From: Diogma glabrata
Taxonomy: Eukaryota > Arthropoda > Insecta > Diptera > Cylindrotomidae
Length of the DNA: 64,000 nucleotides
Reading direction: 5' to 3'
NCBI GenBank assembly: GCA_963693315.1
Contig: OY856186.1
Span: forward strand, 385,686,865-385,750,864
The position numbers and the translations under genes are program-made. Positions 1 through 13,600 of the stretch are shown here, one piece after another (the stretch's first letter is position 1; each line of letters opens with the position of its first letter). The notes under the pieces are model-generated. The model saw nothing but the letters and a program-made list of their open reading frames with translations. It ran no database searches and was not told where the DNA came from.

Positions 1-13
1 TCACAATTGCTTT

Positions 14-213
14 NNNNNNNNNNNNNNNNNNNNNNNNNNNNNNNNNNNNNNNNNNNNNNNNNNNNNNNNNNNNNNNNNNNNNNNNNNNNNNNNNNNNNNN
101 NNNNNNNNNNNNNNNNNNNNNNNNNNNNNNNNNNNNNNNNNNNNNNNNNNNNNNNNNNNNNNNNNNNNNNNNNNNNNNNNNNNNNNNNNNNNNNNNNNNN
201 NNNNNNNNNNNNN
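14..213. other. Assembly gap (200 N)
   Basis: A run of exactly 200 N marks a scaffold join of unknown true size. It lies downstream of the last visible domino exon, so missing 3' exons of that gene could be here or further left. Confidence 0.99.
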
Positions 214-487
214 ATAATTTTTGTTCTGTTTTATTATTGTTAAATAAAACAAACACCAAGCCATAGATCATTAATTGCTTATTTTTATTTCCACTCAAAT
301 ATTTCGAAGTTTTTCTGACTTCTTCTTCAGTGAGTTATTTGAATTGACATTAGAATTACTTCATTGAACACATATCTAAAATCTTTAAAATTATACAAGT
401 TAAAATAGAAAAAATTTACTTTGTTAATTTGTTTTTTTTTGTTTTGTTTTCTTATATTTTTTTTTTTTTTTTAATACTGTATCAATA

Positions 488-977
488 TTGACAGAAAAAA
501 TGTTCAAAGTATCGGATCCCATTTTTCATCATAAAAATTTCAAATTATTAAAAACTACTCTTCAAGAAAATTTCTATCCCGTTAAATTTATTGATCATCA
601 CATTTACAATACTATCAATAAATATAATAATTTAAATTTTGACATTTCTAGAGTTAATAATCAGGGCAGCACTTTTAAATATGTATACTACCTACCTACC
701 TTATGTTAAGGTTTTATTTGAGAATTTAAATCGCGTGTTACATAATTATAATATTAAAGCAGTTGGTAAACCTTGCAATACTCTAAGAAATCGTATTTTC
801 ACACCTCTTAAAGATCCTGTTCCCAAAGAATATTTTTCTAATTTAGTTTACAAAATTAATTGTGCTGAACTTGATTGTGGCTTAACATATATTGGTGAAA
901 CTAAATGCCTATATCTCGTGAACGAAGAAGCTCACAAATTTTTGGTAGAACAATTTTTGCTAGTTTTATCGATCTAA
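488..977 (+). mobile_element. Penelope-like element fragment, 3' part with GIY-YIG nuclease start
   Basis: Two overlapping frames (488-709 and about 639-977) read as one decayed retroelement protein broken by a frameshift near 660-705. The second half holds LVYKINC (843-863) followed by LTYIGET (about 882-902), which is the usual start of the GIY-YIG endonuclease domain at the C-terminus of Penelope-like retroelements. The reverse transcriptase upstream is missing and the nuclease is cut off after about 977, shortly before an inserted MITE at 1033. It is a dead fragment. The family call rests on the motif and on the neighbouring Lys/Pro-rich linker, not on a database search. Confidence 0.6.
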
Positions 978-1032
978 AAAATAAAATTAGGCGGTGCCAC
1001 CCTTTCATAGTCGTGCCGATTTTTTAAATGTA

Positions 1033-1982
1033 GGGGGAAGTGGGGATGGTATAAACAGTTTTTACTTAAAGCTCAATAACTTTAAAACCATGAAACATTT
1101 TTACTTAAAAACTGTTTCATTGTAAAATTTCATATCTTTACTACAAAAAACTATTTTTTTTAATTACGTAACTAAACATTAAGTACAAAATTTTGAATTT
1201 CAAAAAATTTATGTTTCTCGTTTCAAGTATCCCCACTGGTGGGGCACTTATAAACAATGAGCATTTTTGTATGGGGCACATATAAACAACCAAAAAACAC
1301 CACAATAAAATTCATAAAGTACCTTTTTTAAAAATTTTTATTATTTATTGTGCTTCAAACAATATATATAAGCATATAACATATGTATTTCTTTAAAAAA
1401 AAAACAATATTTTTCGATTGTTGTAAAACCTCAATAAATTCAGGTAGAAAATTATAAAGAAAAAAGCAAAAATTCAATCTCATCGTATGTTTAGGTTTTG
1501 CAAATCAATATCAAAAGTGAAACGGGAAACCACACGTATACCATATAACCATACCATGCTTCACATATAAACGCGTTTATACTATCAAAATTTTTTTTGT
1601 TTATATGTGCCCCACGTGGCGATTTTAGGGTTATGTTTTGAAAAAATATTCCAAGATCTAAAATTTGGCTAAAACAAAGAAATATTATGTTTCTTGAATA
1701 TTTCAGCTATCAAAACATGTTGGAATATTTTTAAACATATGATGGTAAAAAAAGTTATTCGAGTTTTACAAAAAAAAAAAAAATTTACTTTTGGGTTGCC
1801 GAAACACCTATTCACCAATAACTTTTGAACAAGACTAACTTCAGCTGTCAAATTCTCCTGGTGTATGTAGTCGATTGAAGCGACATCTGTGATATTTTTG
1901 TTGAATTTTTTGATTGATGTTTTGTGAGGGAAATTAAAACTTTTTACAGTTGCCCCATGTTTATACTATCCCCACTTCCCCC
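1033..1982. mobile_element. Tc1/mariner-like MITE with TA duplication
   Basis: The two ends are 24-bp inverted repeats with one mismatch: GGGGGAAGTGGGGATGG at 1033 and its complement ending at 1982. Each end is flanked by TA (1031-1032 and 1983-1984), the target duplication of Tc1/mariner transposases. The 950-bp inside is AT rich and non-coding but contains further inverted blocks around TGGGGCAC (near 1240, 1270 and 1605-1620). No transposase is present, so it would depend on one encoded elsewhere. It lies in intron sequence 3' of the last visible domino exon. Confidence 0.8.
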
Positions 1983-1984
1983 TA

Positions 1985-4648
1985 TTTGTATTCTTTATTG
2001 TATTTTATGCTTGCTCTAGCCAAAAATCTAGATTCAAAAAAATATTTTTAGGGCAAAAAAAAATCACTTTTTTTGACCAAATAAAACACGTTATGTCAAA
2101 AAAAATTGATCTCGGAGCAATTTTTTTGTCAAAAAGAATTCGACATTACTATGTTTATTTAGGAATCAGTAAACATGCAAAATCGCCTGATCGTGCAAAA
2201 AAGAATACAAATACATTTAAAAAAAAATCTGTCAAAATTAGTAACCAGCGTTGCCATTTGAGACAAAAAATTTTGATTTAAAATTGATTCACATTTGGAT
2301 TTCAATCAAAAAGGAGTTTTTGGACCGAAAAAGGAGTTTGGGTTTCTCACGGTCAAAAAGGAGTCAAAAAAAACTCCAATTGGAGTCAAACGGCAACCAT
2401 GCAAACAAAACGCCATTTCTTCTTTGACTTCCTATCCGGTTCGGATGTTGGACATCATATCCGCCATTTACTTGTTTTTTTTATAGTGAAATAGTTACTT
2501 TTTAAATAAAAGTATTGTTTAAATCGTGTTTTAAACTAAAAATTAATAAAACTAATTAATTAAATACAATTACAAAAATATTCAATTTCACAAACACAAC
2601 CACAAAACTAGATAATATTTTTTCATGTTCTTTTTATGAAAAAAAAACACCTTTTCGCACAAAAAGAATTCGACATAACCTATAGCCTAATGAACCTATC
2701 GTCTAATGAAAATTTTCTTATAAAAAAATTATCATTATTCAATTGTTGATTCCAATTGGTCAAATTGTTTTGATTCTATTAAAATTATTTTCAAATTATA
2801 ATCACAATGGCTTTGATACACAATGGTTTTGTTTAAAAATCAAATTTTAAGTTAAATTCTACTTATTTCTTTTAATTGAATTTGGTTGATGTCTGACATG
2901 GGTGCTTTTTAATCATCAGTGTTTGTTTTAATCAGAAATTTGATTTATCAATTAAAACAATAAAGAATTATTGTTTTAATTGAAGAAAACGTTTTTATTT
3001 TATATAATACATAATTCTTTCTCAGAGAATAAAGTAATGTAATCCATTCGTGTTTAATGTATTTCATCCACGACTACTAATAAAGAATATATGCTTTCCA
3101 TGTGTATGTCTTCCATTGTAATTTTATACATTCTGTCACTTGTGTATAGAATGTGACGCAATCATTACATTCTACAACAGTTCTATATATAGTTTATTAA
3201 ATATTCCCCTAACAAATTAAAAACGTCATTTGTTGGCATAGTAATATCAAAAGGTTAAAACGAGAACAATACATAATATATAAAATATAATATAAAAATT
3301 TAAGATTTTCCGTTATGTCAATTGTTTTGTTTTTCTATGCTATCTATGATGCATATATTTCAATTTGGTGATAAAAACTGTAGCAGACAAACTGGAAATT
3401 CATCAAAATATTTTGCAGTTTGCCTCCACTCACTACGCTCGTTCCGGGAAACTTCATCCTCGTGAAGAACTGCCATCATTCTAAACTCATACAAGAACCT
3501 ACTATTATTCTCTAGCAATTTAAAAATTCTCGCTCGAGCTTTAAACTTTTGGTTAAGAATAAACTATTTCATTAAATACTGATTGGTTAAACTACTATTA
3601 TTTTTTTAGCGTCTTATGAGCGGGCATTATGAATTTATAATAACTTTATATCACAGCAAAGCATAATAGTATATTATGCTACGATCATGTAATGACGGTT
3701 ATTAATACACGAGCATTAACCGGGAAACAAGCCGTAGGCGAGTTTCGTATGGTATGTATATGCGAGTGTATTAATAATCATTACATAGCATACGCTATCT
3801 TTCTACACCCGGTAAATAACGGAGAACGAAAATTTCAATTTTCAAATTTCAAAGTTCAATTTTTTTTCCCATACGAAAATTTCAACAAACGTCAAATGCG
3901 TAGCATGTTTGATTGAAAAACTATGGGTTTCTTTTTATTGATTAAAAATCTGTATCGTAATAAAATCTGTATCGAAATGAATATCATTATAAAACGGATT
4001 TTGGTCATATAAGTGTATTTTTATAGTACGGGTGTAGAAAAAAGTGTTTTTATTTGTTCATTTTTTAGTGTATAAAAGCAAATGTCGGTTAAGAAAGCAA
4101 GTTTGAAGTAATAACATAATATTCCGGAAAGCATTATCGATGACAATCTAGATTCTAGTATAATCATTCTTTTCCGATTTTTAAAAAAAAGCATATTTTC
4201 TGTCATTTAAAATTATATAGGACCACTTCGGCATCTAAAGCAATATAATACAGCTCAAACCATCCAAACAGAATAAGCGGTTTCAAAGTAATAGACGAAA
4301 ACAAATACAAAATAAAGGTTTTTCCAATTTTCTGAAAACCAGTATTTTTCACATCATAAAAAAAAAATATGGGACCACCTCGGCATCATTAAATAGAATA
4401 CAATTTAAATCATCCAAATCGAATGAGCCGTTTTCAAGAAATCGGAGATCAAACATAGATCAAAAGACATAAAATTTTTGTCTGTGTTTGTCTAGAATAT
4501 TATAAAAATTAGAGTTCCACAAAATTGGCACAAACACTTATTATTTATTCTAGCACCATTGAAATAAAAAAAATCCTAATTTGATTGAATACAAATTAGG
4601 ACACTAGCGAAAGTGCAAGTTCAGATTATTTATCTAATTTAAACTTAC
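1985..4648. other. Intronic or downstream DNA of domino, no gene seen
   Basis: About 2.7 kb of AT-rich sequence with no supported coding region. Two copies of a short phrase, gggaccacctcggcatc and ggaccacttcggcatc, occur about 170 bp apart near 4220 and 4372, each followed by a similar 60-bp stretch, so a degenerate direct repeat is present. Around 3410-3830 a more GC-rich patch with several short palindromes may be an old repeat; I cannot class it. Confidence 0.5.
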
Positions 4649-7600
4649 CAAATTAAATTCTGCTTCAATCGATTTTGATAAATCTTCTTCAACATTACTA
4701 TTTATATTTGTGGAAGTATTTATCTGGTTTTTCCATTGATGGACTATTGCAGCGGCTAACGGTTGAGATATTGTTGTTGCTACACTTGAAGGAATTGTTG
4801 AAGATGATGTCACTATTGGGGATACTTTCATTACGGGTTTCCCAATAATTTGTTGTGGTGAACGAGTTACTGTTTGGCCAACGTTTTTTAAAACAGTCAA
4901 TCGCTGTCCACTTTGTGTTACAACTAAAGGTATAATAAAAGTGTAAGTTAGATTATAGTTACTAATTTTTTATTTTTAAATGTTACATTTTAAAAAAAAC
5001 ATATACATATGAATGTCTACTAAGGATATATTTAAAATGAAATTTTTTCTATGCATCTCAGCGACTATCATAAGAAATATGAATTCTAAGATAAGATTGA
5101 AGATGCAAAATTTAATTGTCAAACAGTTAAATATAATCTTAAAATCTCAAATTTTAATAATTACCTGTTCCACTATTGGTTGGAGTCAGTAGAATATGAC
5201 GCCCAGATGAAGTTTGAACAATTTGAGCCAAATGGCCACCTGTTGAAACGTTCATTCTCGTCCCTAACTCATTCCGTTTTCTAAGGTTTAAATGTTGAGT
5301 AGTTGTTGCTAATGGCGGTGGGTTATTGCTGACTTGGGAAATTAATGGAATATTCGAATGTGCTTCAACAATAATTTTTTTATTTACAGATTCTGTCAAA
5401 ACATTTTTCGCAAGAGGAATAAATTTTAATCCATCAGTCTTCATTGCAGGGCTTGTACCAACTTTAACACCACTCTGATTTATAATATGATCCTGTACAC
5501 GAGGATCTTTTATTCTAATGTGTAATTTTAATTTTCCAGAAGGACAAATTGGCATTACTTCGGGTGACGAATCTATTTCTTCAATCAGTTTTCTTGGTGT
5601 TATCAACTTTTTTACACGATATGCTACATACGCTGTCATACATAATTCCAATTTTATTAATATTAAATTCAAAGCATGTAAATCGATATTCTAAAAATAA
5701 CATGAAAGAACTTATTATGAATTTCAAAACTAAAATTTAAATTATATTACCTTAAACGGGTCATGATCTAACATATTGCACACAAGGGAGGCAGTTTTAT
5801 AGCTAATTCGGTCCATTTGGAATGGTGATATCGTTGGTCGAACTTCAAATAAATTGGGATGATTGCATACTTTTCGAAGTTGCATTAAAACGTTTATAAC
5901 ACTCAACAAGTTTCCTGTTTCGAGTGTTTCTCTGGTTCTTAAAACAAAAACCAATAATAATTTAAAAAAATGTTAATGAAAAGTTATAAAAAGATAAACA
6001 TACTTTGCTCGACTCATAAAATCGTCATACAAGAACCTTTGACGTTTCGACAATCGACACATTACAATGTGTTCATATTTTTTTGGCATCTGTTTTTCGA
6101 CCTCCGATTTCAAACGACGTAATAAAAATGGACGCAAGACCTATTGATAAAAAAAGTTGCACTTATTTTTACAAAGAGGCAAACAAAATTTCAAGCATTT
6201 AGATAACAGTTTTAGCAAATGTATTTATAAATTAGAAAAAGTATGAATTTATTATTATTATACATATTTTATATGTGCAAATTTACAATAATAAATCCAA
6301 TATTATGATTTTTTCATTCATGTATAAAAATAAATATAAAAATAACTTAATTTTAATAACAAACATAAAATAAATGACAAACACAAATAAAATAATCATA
6401 ATATTACATTACGTACAGGGTACAGACCTTGTGAAGGCGTTTGATGATCGAATCGTTATACTCTGAGTTGCCTTCTATCATTCCTGTCATGGGATTAGAA
6501 AACCATTCCTTAAATTCACGATGCGATTGAAATACATGAGGCATTAGGAAATGCATTAACGACCATAATTCCATTAGATTATTTTGAAGAGGGGTTCCAG
6601 TTAGTAATAGCCGTCTATAATAAGAAAAATATTGTAAATTTAACAAGGTTTACAAGAGGAATTAAAAAAACGTACTGGTCAGATTGAAAATTTAATAACA
6701 GTTGCCATCTTTGTGACTTAAAATTTTTAATATTTTGGGCTTCATCTAATATTAAGTATTTCCATTTTTTCCTTCGAAAACTTTGATGATCTTGAATAAC
6801 TAATTTATAGGATGTAATGCAAACATGAAACGTGTTAGGTTTCGTCCAACCAATTCTTTTCATTTTTCTTTCTTTTTGGGTTCCATAATACGTTAATATT
6901 TTAAAACCAGGACACCATTTCTTAAACTCCATTTCCCAATTTAACATAACCGATGAAGGGACAATTATCAAATGTGGACCCCAATTTCCTTTCATACATG
7001 CTAAATGCCCTAATAAAGCTATTGTTTGTATTGTTTTTCCAAGTCCCATTTCATCAGCTAATATTCCATTTAATTTTCGATCGTGCATAGTCACTAACCA
7101 ATCTAAACCTATATGTTGGTATTCTCTTAAACTATGTTTTAGCAAAAATGGAACTGGAGTAACTACATTTGTAGATGATAATGTATTCCCTTTTGGTTGA
7201 ATACTTTCTGCTAACGCCGCAGCATCGTTTATCAGATCATCTTTATTGTCAGTCGATGAAGATTCCTTGTACATCGAATCATCTAAAAGGTTTTTAAGAC
7301 CACATTCATCAGCAGGATTGCTTTCATTTACACTATCGGATTCATCATCAATGTCCATATCAGATTCATCATCAGAATCAATTTCCTCGTCAGTACCTAT
7401 TAAAATTAAATTCTTTATTTTAAGAATGAATACGAAATTTTAATGCTATTTAGTTTTAAAATTTCAGACAAATGCCTCGATAGTCATCTTATAACAACAT
7501 TAAATTCCAGAATAGATTTTTATGTTGTTCAGTGAATATGTATGTTATCATCATTCAAATTTATAATACTACATATTTCATGTACTTACTTTCATCTGAA

Positions 7601-10600
7601 TCTGAAGTTTCCATTTTTTCTGCCGGTTTAGGATTTTTCTTGTATTTTGCCATTAAATCTTCGATACTCATTTCATTATCCGCCTGTGGAAATAATCCAA
7701 TTCAAACTCATTTAAAACTGTTACTAAAATAATTTTGTTATAGATAAATCTCTCACAGATAAATGCTGCGAGTTAATATTAATTTATAAAAGTCAATGCA
7801 AAACAAATTACATTTATTCAAGTTCATGCATTCTCCAAAACAAAATAACCCAATCGTACTCACATTAAGTTCGTCTATTTCTTTTTTATGGTCTGTATTT
7901 TTTTCAGTTTTTTCTTGTTCCATAATAGTATTTTCATCGTCATCACTGTTACTATTTGCTTGAAATTCTTCGTCTGATTTTTCGCTTTCCTAAAAATTTA
8001 CGAAAAAATAAATATTAGATAGGATGCTAATCATAGTTTAACCTATAAATATAATGTTATGGAAAAGTAATCAGACAAATGCCTCGATTGTCATCTGAAT
8101 ATACCAAAAATTTCCAAAATAGAAAAGATCGATAATCAGTAACGTTGTAAGATATCATCATTTTAAATAAAGAGAAAGTAACAGAATTAATAATGTAAAG
8201 AGTTTACTAAAATAAAATCAAGCAGACTTACCGATGATTCTTCTGGCAGCGTGATTTTGTCCCGATTTTCCAAATAATCCTTAGGTAATTCCTTCAAAAA
8301 ATCATCTAAATCCATTTCAGATTCCCTTTGTAACGCTGCAATTTCATCATTGACCTCCGGATCTTCTGCTTCCGCCTTTGCAATCGTTTCTTCATCATCA
8401 TCCGAAGAAGCATTTCCAGGTGAAAATTCGTCTGTTAATTAAAGTTTAGTTGGTTTTTATTTATCAATATTTGTGTTTTAGCAGAACTTACCATCTGTAG
8501 CGGAACCTCTTGGTTTTGGTGAAGATATTCTACTTGAATTTAAACTAGGTGCACCACTTACATCAATAGATTTATTCATTCCCTCCGCAAGTTGCTGTGA
8601 AAACTTTTCAGTTTGATCTACAATAAAGCTTAGATGTTGGTCTAAAGCTTTTTTTCGTTTTTCTTCTAATTTAGTTTGTTGTTTATATTCCACAAGTTTT
8701 TCCACATTTGACCAAAATACTTTTATTTCTTTTGCTACATATGCTGCAATTCTTTTCAAATGAAGTTCTTGTGCCTTTTCTGCTTTCTGTGCAGCCACGG
8801 CTTTGTCTTGAAAATATTTTTGTACCATTTTCGCACATTTTTTTGCTGCACTTTTTTTCCATTTTCTTTCTTGGGCAAAATCTGCTGCTAACCATACCAT
8901 TTCTTCTAATAAATAATCCCAATGTGCTTTCGGTCTTGAAGGCTCTTGCACCTTAGGAAGTCGGCGCTCAGTCCATAGTCCATCTCTTTGGAGCTCAGTT
9001 ACCCTTTGCATTACATAAACTTCTTGTCTTGCTTTTGCAGAAAATTGTTCTTGCCCGGTTTGGGATCCATTACTATTTGGATTTCCGCTTGAATTTCCAC
9101 TATTTGTAGTATTTGTGCTACCGGAAACGGCTCCTGCAGTAGTACCAGTAGTTCCGTTTGTGTTAGCTATACTTCCTATAGAAGTTTTTAATCTTCCAAC
9201 GTTGACTAAAGAAGGAGGAGTCACCTCTTTTCTGTCAGGTATTGAATTAATTGAAGGTTCTAATAACAAAGGGGTTCCACCTTAAAATAAAAATATATTT
9301 ACTATAGTATATTTACTACGTTTTAAAAAGTATCAAACAATCATAACAAATAGAAACAATATAATTTTCACTTTGACTACTAAAAACAGTTTCTAAATAA
9401 TTTTGTTTATGTATCTACATCTTTCAACCATGCTAAAAAATTTACATGCTGTCATATAATAAAATCAATATTTAAACCAACAAAATTACAACAAAATAAG
9501 GGACAATAATAAACTTAAAAACAGAAAAATAAATGATTTATAATGACAAGGTGCTACCTGGCACCAGAGGAATGGAGGAATTCCCTAGTGAAGTTGAGGA
9601 GGCTGGAATTTGACCGAACACCATCCCGTGTCGACCCCCCTGGGGTCTTCCGGGTATATTACCTAAAGAGTACAATAGCCCCACAATGTATTGGTTTTTA
9701 TTAGTGCATTTTACTAGATAAAAGCAAAAATGATTTTCCAAATATCACGGAAAGAAATGAAAACATCGAAATGTTATAAAAAATTCATAGTTGAACTTTT
9801 TTAGAACTTTACCGAGTTTTAAATAGCCACATACATATTATATTTCTGGTAAAAATCATTATTGCTCATTGATAAAATAAAATTCGATGTGTAAAAATAT
9901 ATGTAATATTTTTAGTATCTTTGCATATTGCACTGTAGAAGTTAATCATAACAGAACATTACTATATATGTATATGCATAACTAGATTTAATTCAAAACC
10001 AAAATTTATAACCCACAGTGCAAATTACATATGTTTTTTTGGTTTATAAAGATAAATAAAATTTTGTATTACCTTGTTGGCTTAATTGAGCCACTGCCGC
10101 AGGTAGTTGAGTTGAAACTGCTACAGGCGTTACACCAACGCCAGGAATTTTTATTTCAGTTCCAAGTAATAATCCAGGTGTTGAATTCGTACTCGAAGGT
10201 GTTTGTGTGATTCCATGCTAGAAATAAAAATAAACTAGCATTAGTTTATTAACTAATTTCATTAAATAATAATAAGGAAAAACAATGCATATTTGATTCA
10301 ATATCCCAAATCCCGTAAAATGTTTCACATCTTAAAAATGGACACTAATGTTCGCCGAAGTTTTATCTTTGGTTTCCCTTTCGATTTTCATTATTTTTAT
10401 ACTGACGATGTATAAATGTTTTCTGATCAAAACTCTACTAAAACCATTCAATTCGGTGTTAAATTCATTCCCTTTTCGATAATGAAATCCTAACAAAAAT
10501 ATTAGTTTTTCAAGGGAATTTCCAAAATTTCCAAATTGAATTTTTACTTAGCAACAAACGTAGATTATTTTAATCGTTTCCTTTAGATAAAGTGGGGTGT

Positions 10601-13600
10601 CTTTAGCACTTAATTTTCAAAATTCAACCTCAAATTTCAACCAAAGCAAAAAATAAAACAAAAACATGAAATAAATAATACTCCACTTATTTTTCAAAAC
10701 AAAATTCCATGACTTTCCAGAACAAAAACTTGAATTTTTCATGACTGTTTTTTAAAAATAATTTTGTAAAAAAGCCTGATTGACGTATAAGTTAACCTGA
10801 GATATCACTACCGAAGGTGGTATCTTAGGGGTACTGGCAGATGAATTACATTCAGTCAATAATACCATAATCTATTTTAGCTAACGAAAAGTATACATAT
10901 TCCTTGATGATGGCACGTTATTGATTGCTTGAAGAAACGAGCCCTCAAATTACTTATGTGTTGGTGTAAATCAAATACTTTATGTGTTGGTTTATGTATT
11001 GGTTGGTTGGGGAAGACAGTGCGTCCCATGATGAAGTAATATGCCACTAACTGGATTATTGGGAACTCCATTTTAGTTTTTTTCCTCCAAATTAAACTCC
11101 ACAAAAAACGTTTTATCTCTTATTTATTTTATTGCCTCTATCCTATCAAGAAATAAAATTGGCCTATTTCATATTTTATACGTGATATGATTTATTGTTT
11201 CGTTATCAATTATTTAAAAAATGGTTTGCGCCCATCAACACTTTAGAACGCCTGTTGTGGAACCAATATCTTAAGATTTTATGTGTCGTTGTGACTTGTG
11301 ACACATAAAAGACATTTTATCTACTACACATTTTATTAAAGGACTTTTTATGTGCATTTTGCAAGCCATTTTTAATTCCAACAAATGTATATAGGCATTA
11401 GAAAATATGGACAATTCTGACCACCTTTTAGTAACGTCAGTTGTCAAAGTGATTTACTAAAAACTAGAGTTTCCAAATCCGATCAAAATTCCATTTTCAA
11501 AAATGAACACCAATGGTCGTCGCCGGAGTATTTATTTTCCCATGTTTCTTTTTCGATCGTCATTGTTTTTATACTGACACTGCAGGTAAATGTTTCAAAA
11601 CTTTACTTAAACCATTTAATTCGGTTTTAAAAAATTCGTTCTTTTCAATAATGAAACCTCAACAAAAATATTTGTTTTTAAGGCGCAAAAATTAGCTCTT
11701 TAGAAACAAACGTAAATTACATATATAAAATTTGGATTCATAATTAAAATTCAATAAATTACTCCCAATACCCAGAAATTGACAGAGCAAAAGTGGCAAA
11801 GCTTTCGACTGTGTCAATTTGTGATAAAAGAATTAGTTCTTTAAATTTGGTACCAATTTGCTATCTCTCCTATCATTGATGGTGACCACGCACACCAAAT
11901 GTGGGGCTACCTTATCGCATGTAACGCCTTAAACTATCCAGGCAAGCAAATCAGAGCCAGATTATTTTTAGTAGAGGGCTTACTACTACGGTTGGGATAG
12001 GTTTTGCTTAAATAAAATGTTTTGACAATGACGAATTTAGAAGTTTTTAATTTGGTAGAGAGGGGACATTTGCCAACCGATGTCTTGCTAGCCAAAAACC
12101 TTTCAAAAAAAAGTCAATCGCAATTATGACGCACAACAAAATCACCATCAGGAGATTTGTTGCCGAGTTGGCTGACATTTTTCAAATATTCATTAGCGAA
12201 ATTATGCAATATGTTCAGAGTTTTTGATTTGTTCAGTGTGTCCGATATATGATTTGGTATATTTCTTTAGTTAAAAGGTTTACTTAATGATTTGATGTTC
12301 AAATGTTCTCGTTGTTTTGCTATGTGATTGCTTTGACTAGAAAATGTAACATAATTTTGATGCACACAAGAAAGTAGAAACTACAATCATCTCCAAAATG
12401 CCAGAAAAGTAAAGTTCAGAATTCAGATTATTAACGGTGTGACCACAAACATCTTGAAAAATGTGGGGAAACTACGTTATCGCATTAGAGATTGCAAAAT
12501 CATTTGATCGAATTTGGGATTTCAACTTAATCGATAAGCTCGTTGCATATGACTTTAATTCCGCAATCGATAAGTTAATTCAAATTTTTCTGACCGTTAT
12601 AATACGGTTTCCATTTGCTTTCTTTATACAAAGTTGGTAGTGTTTCTGAAACAATAAATTATAAATTAACGTTTCTGAATATCCAAAGATACCATGTTAA
12701 CTGAGGTTTTTGTATGCGTTTATTATATTTGTTTTAAAGAACTTATGGAAGTTGACCTTAATCTGGGAATGCATTAACATAAAAACCAAAATGTTAAAGA
12801 AATCCAAAGAAGCGAAACTCTTGAAAAAGTCACGCTGAAATGCCACTGTTCTTGATTTAATTATATGAACAGTGGGTGGGCATTGATTTAACCTCCTTAG
12901 AAGAATACGCAACCAAAATGTAATTGTAGAATATTGGCAAATCTGCAACTTTTCAACATAGGTGGATTTTCTTTTGAGTATAAATTAATGAACGCTGGTG
13001 CACCTACGGTTCTGTTTGCTATCTTAATCTAGATTCAGTTCACTCTTTATCAAAGAGCTGTTGAACCCCACTATTACACTCCACAAATCATTCGTCCTCT
13101 ATCTTCAAAAGTAAAATACATGAACGATTAAATTCCGCTCGGAGCTGCGATAAATATGAACGAGAAACTAAAAAAGTTGAGTTCAATTGTTCAATTTAAA
13201 TTGTAGAAAAAACACACTGATTATTGAGTTTTCCAACGATATTTCAATTAGTATGGGCGACGAGCAAATAGGCGAAGGTAAAGGAATATAAGTTTATTTA
13301 TAGGTTTTTATATAATGACGATGGCAAAAAGCGCGTCTAGAAAAATCGAGCTCCTCAATAAATCTAAAAAAAATATTTGACCCCATATCAATTGAGTATT
13401 GTCATCAAGTTTGGACGCTGTATCTGTTTTTATCCTGGCCGCTTTGGACTTTGTTCAAAACTGTGTTACACGAACTGTGGGTGATCGAAATTTAACATCA
13501 AATTTTGCCTTCTAACAACATCGTCGCACTGTTTCTGATCTTGTTGTTTGTTATAAATATAAGGTGCGTTCGATTTGACTGAAACAACTGAAAAAACAAC

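Noticed and set aside
8478..9269. Overlapping open frames in both strands through the domino HSA exon (for example 8683-8922 and 8708-8956)
   Set aside because: They are shadows of the real minus-strand exon, have no splice support and no domains.
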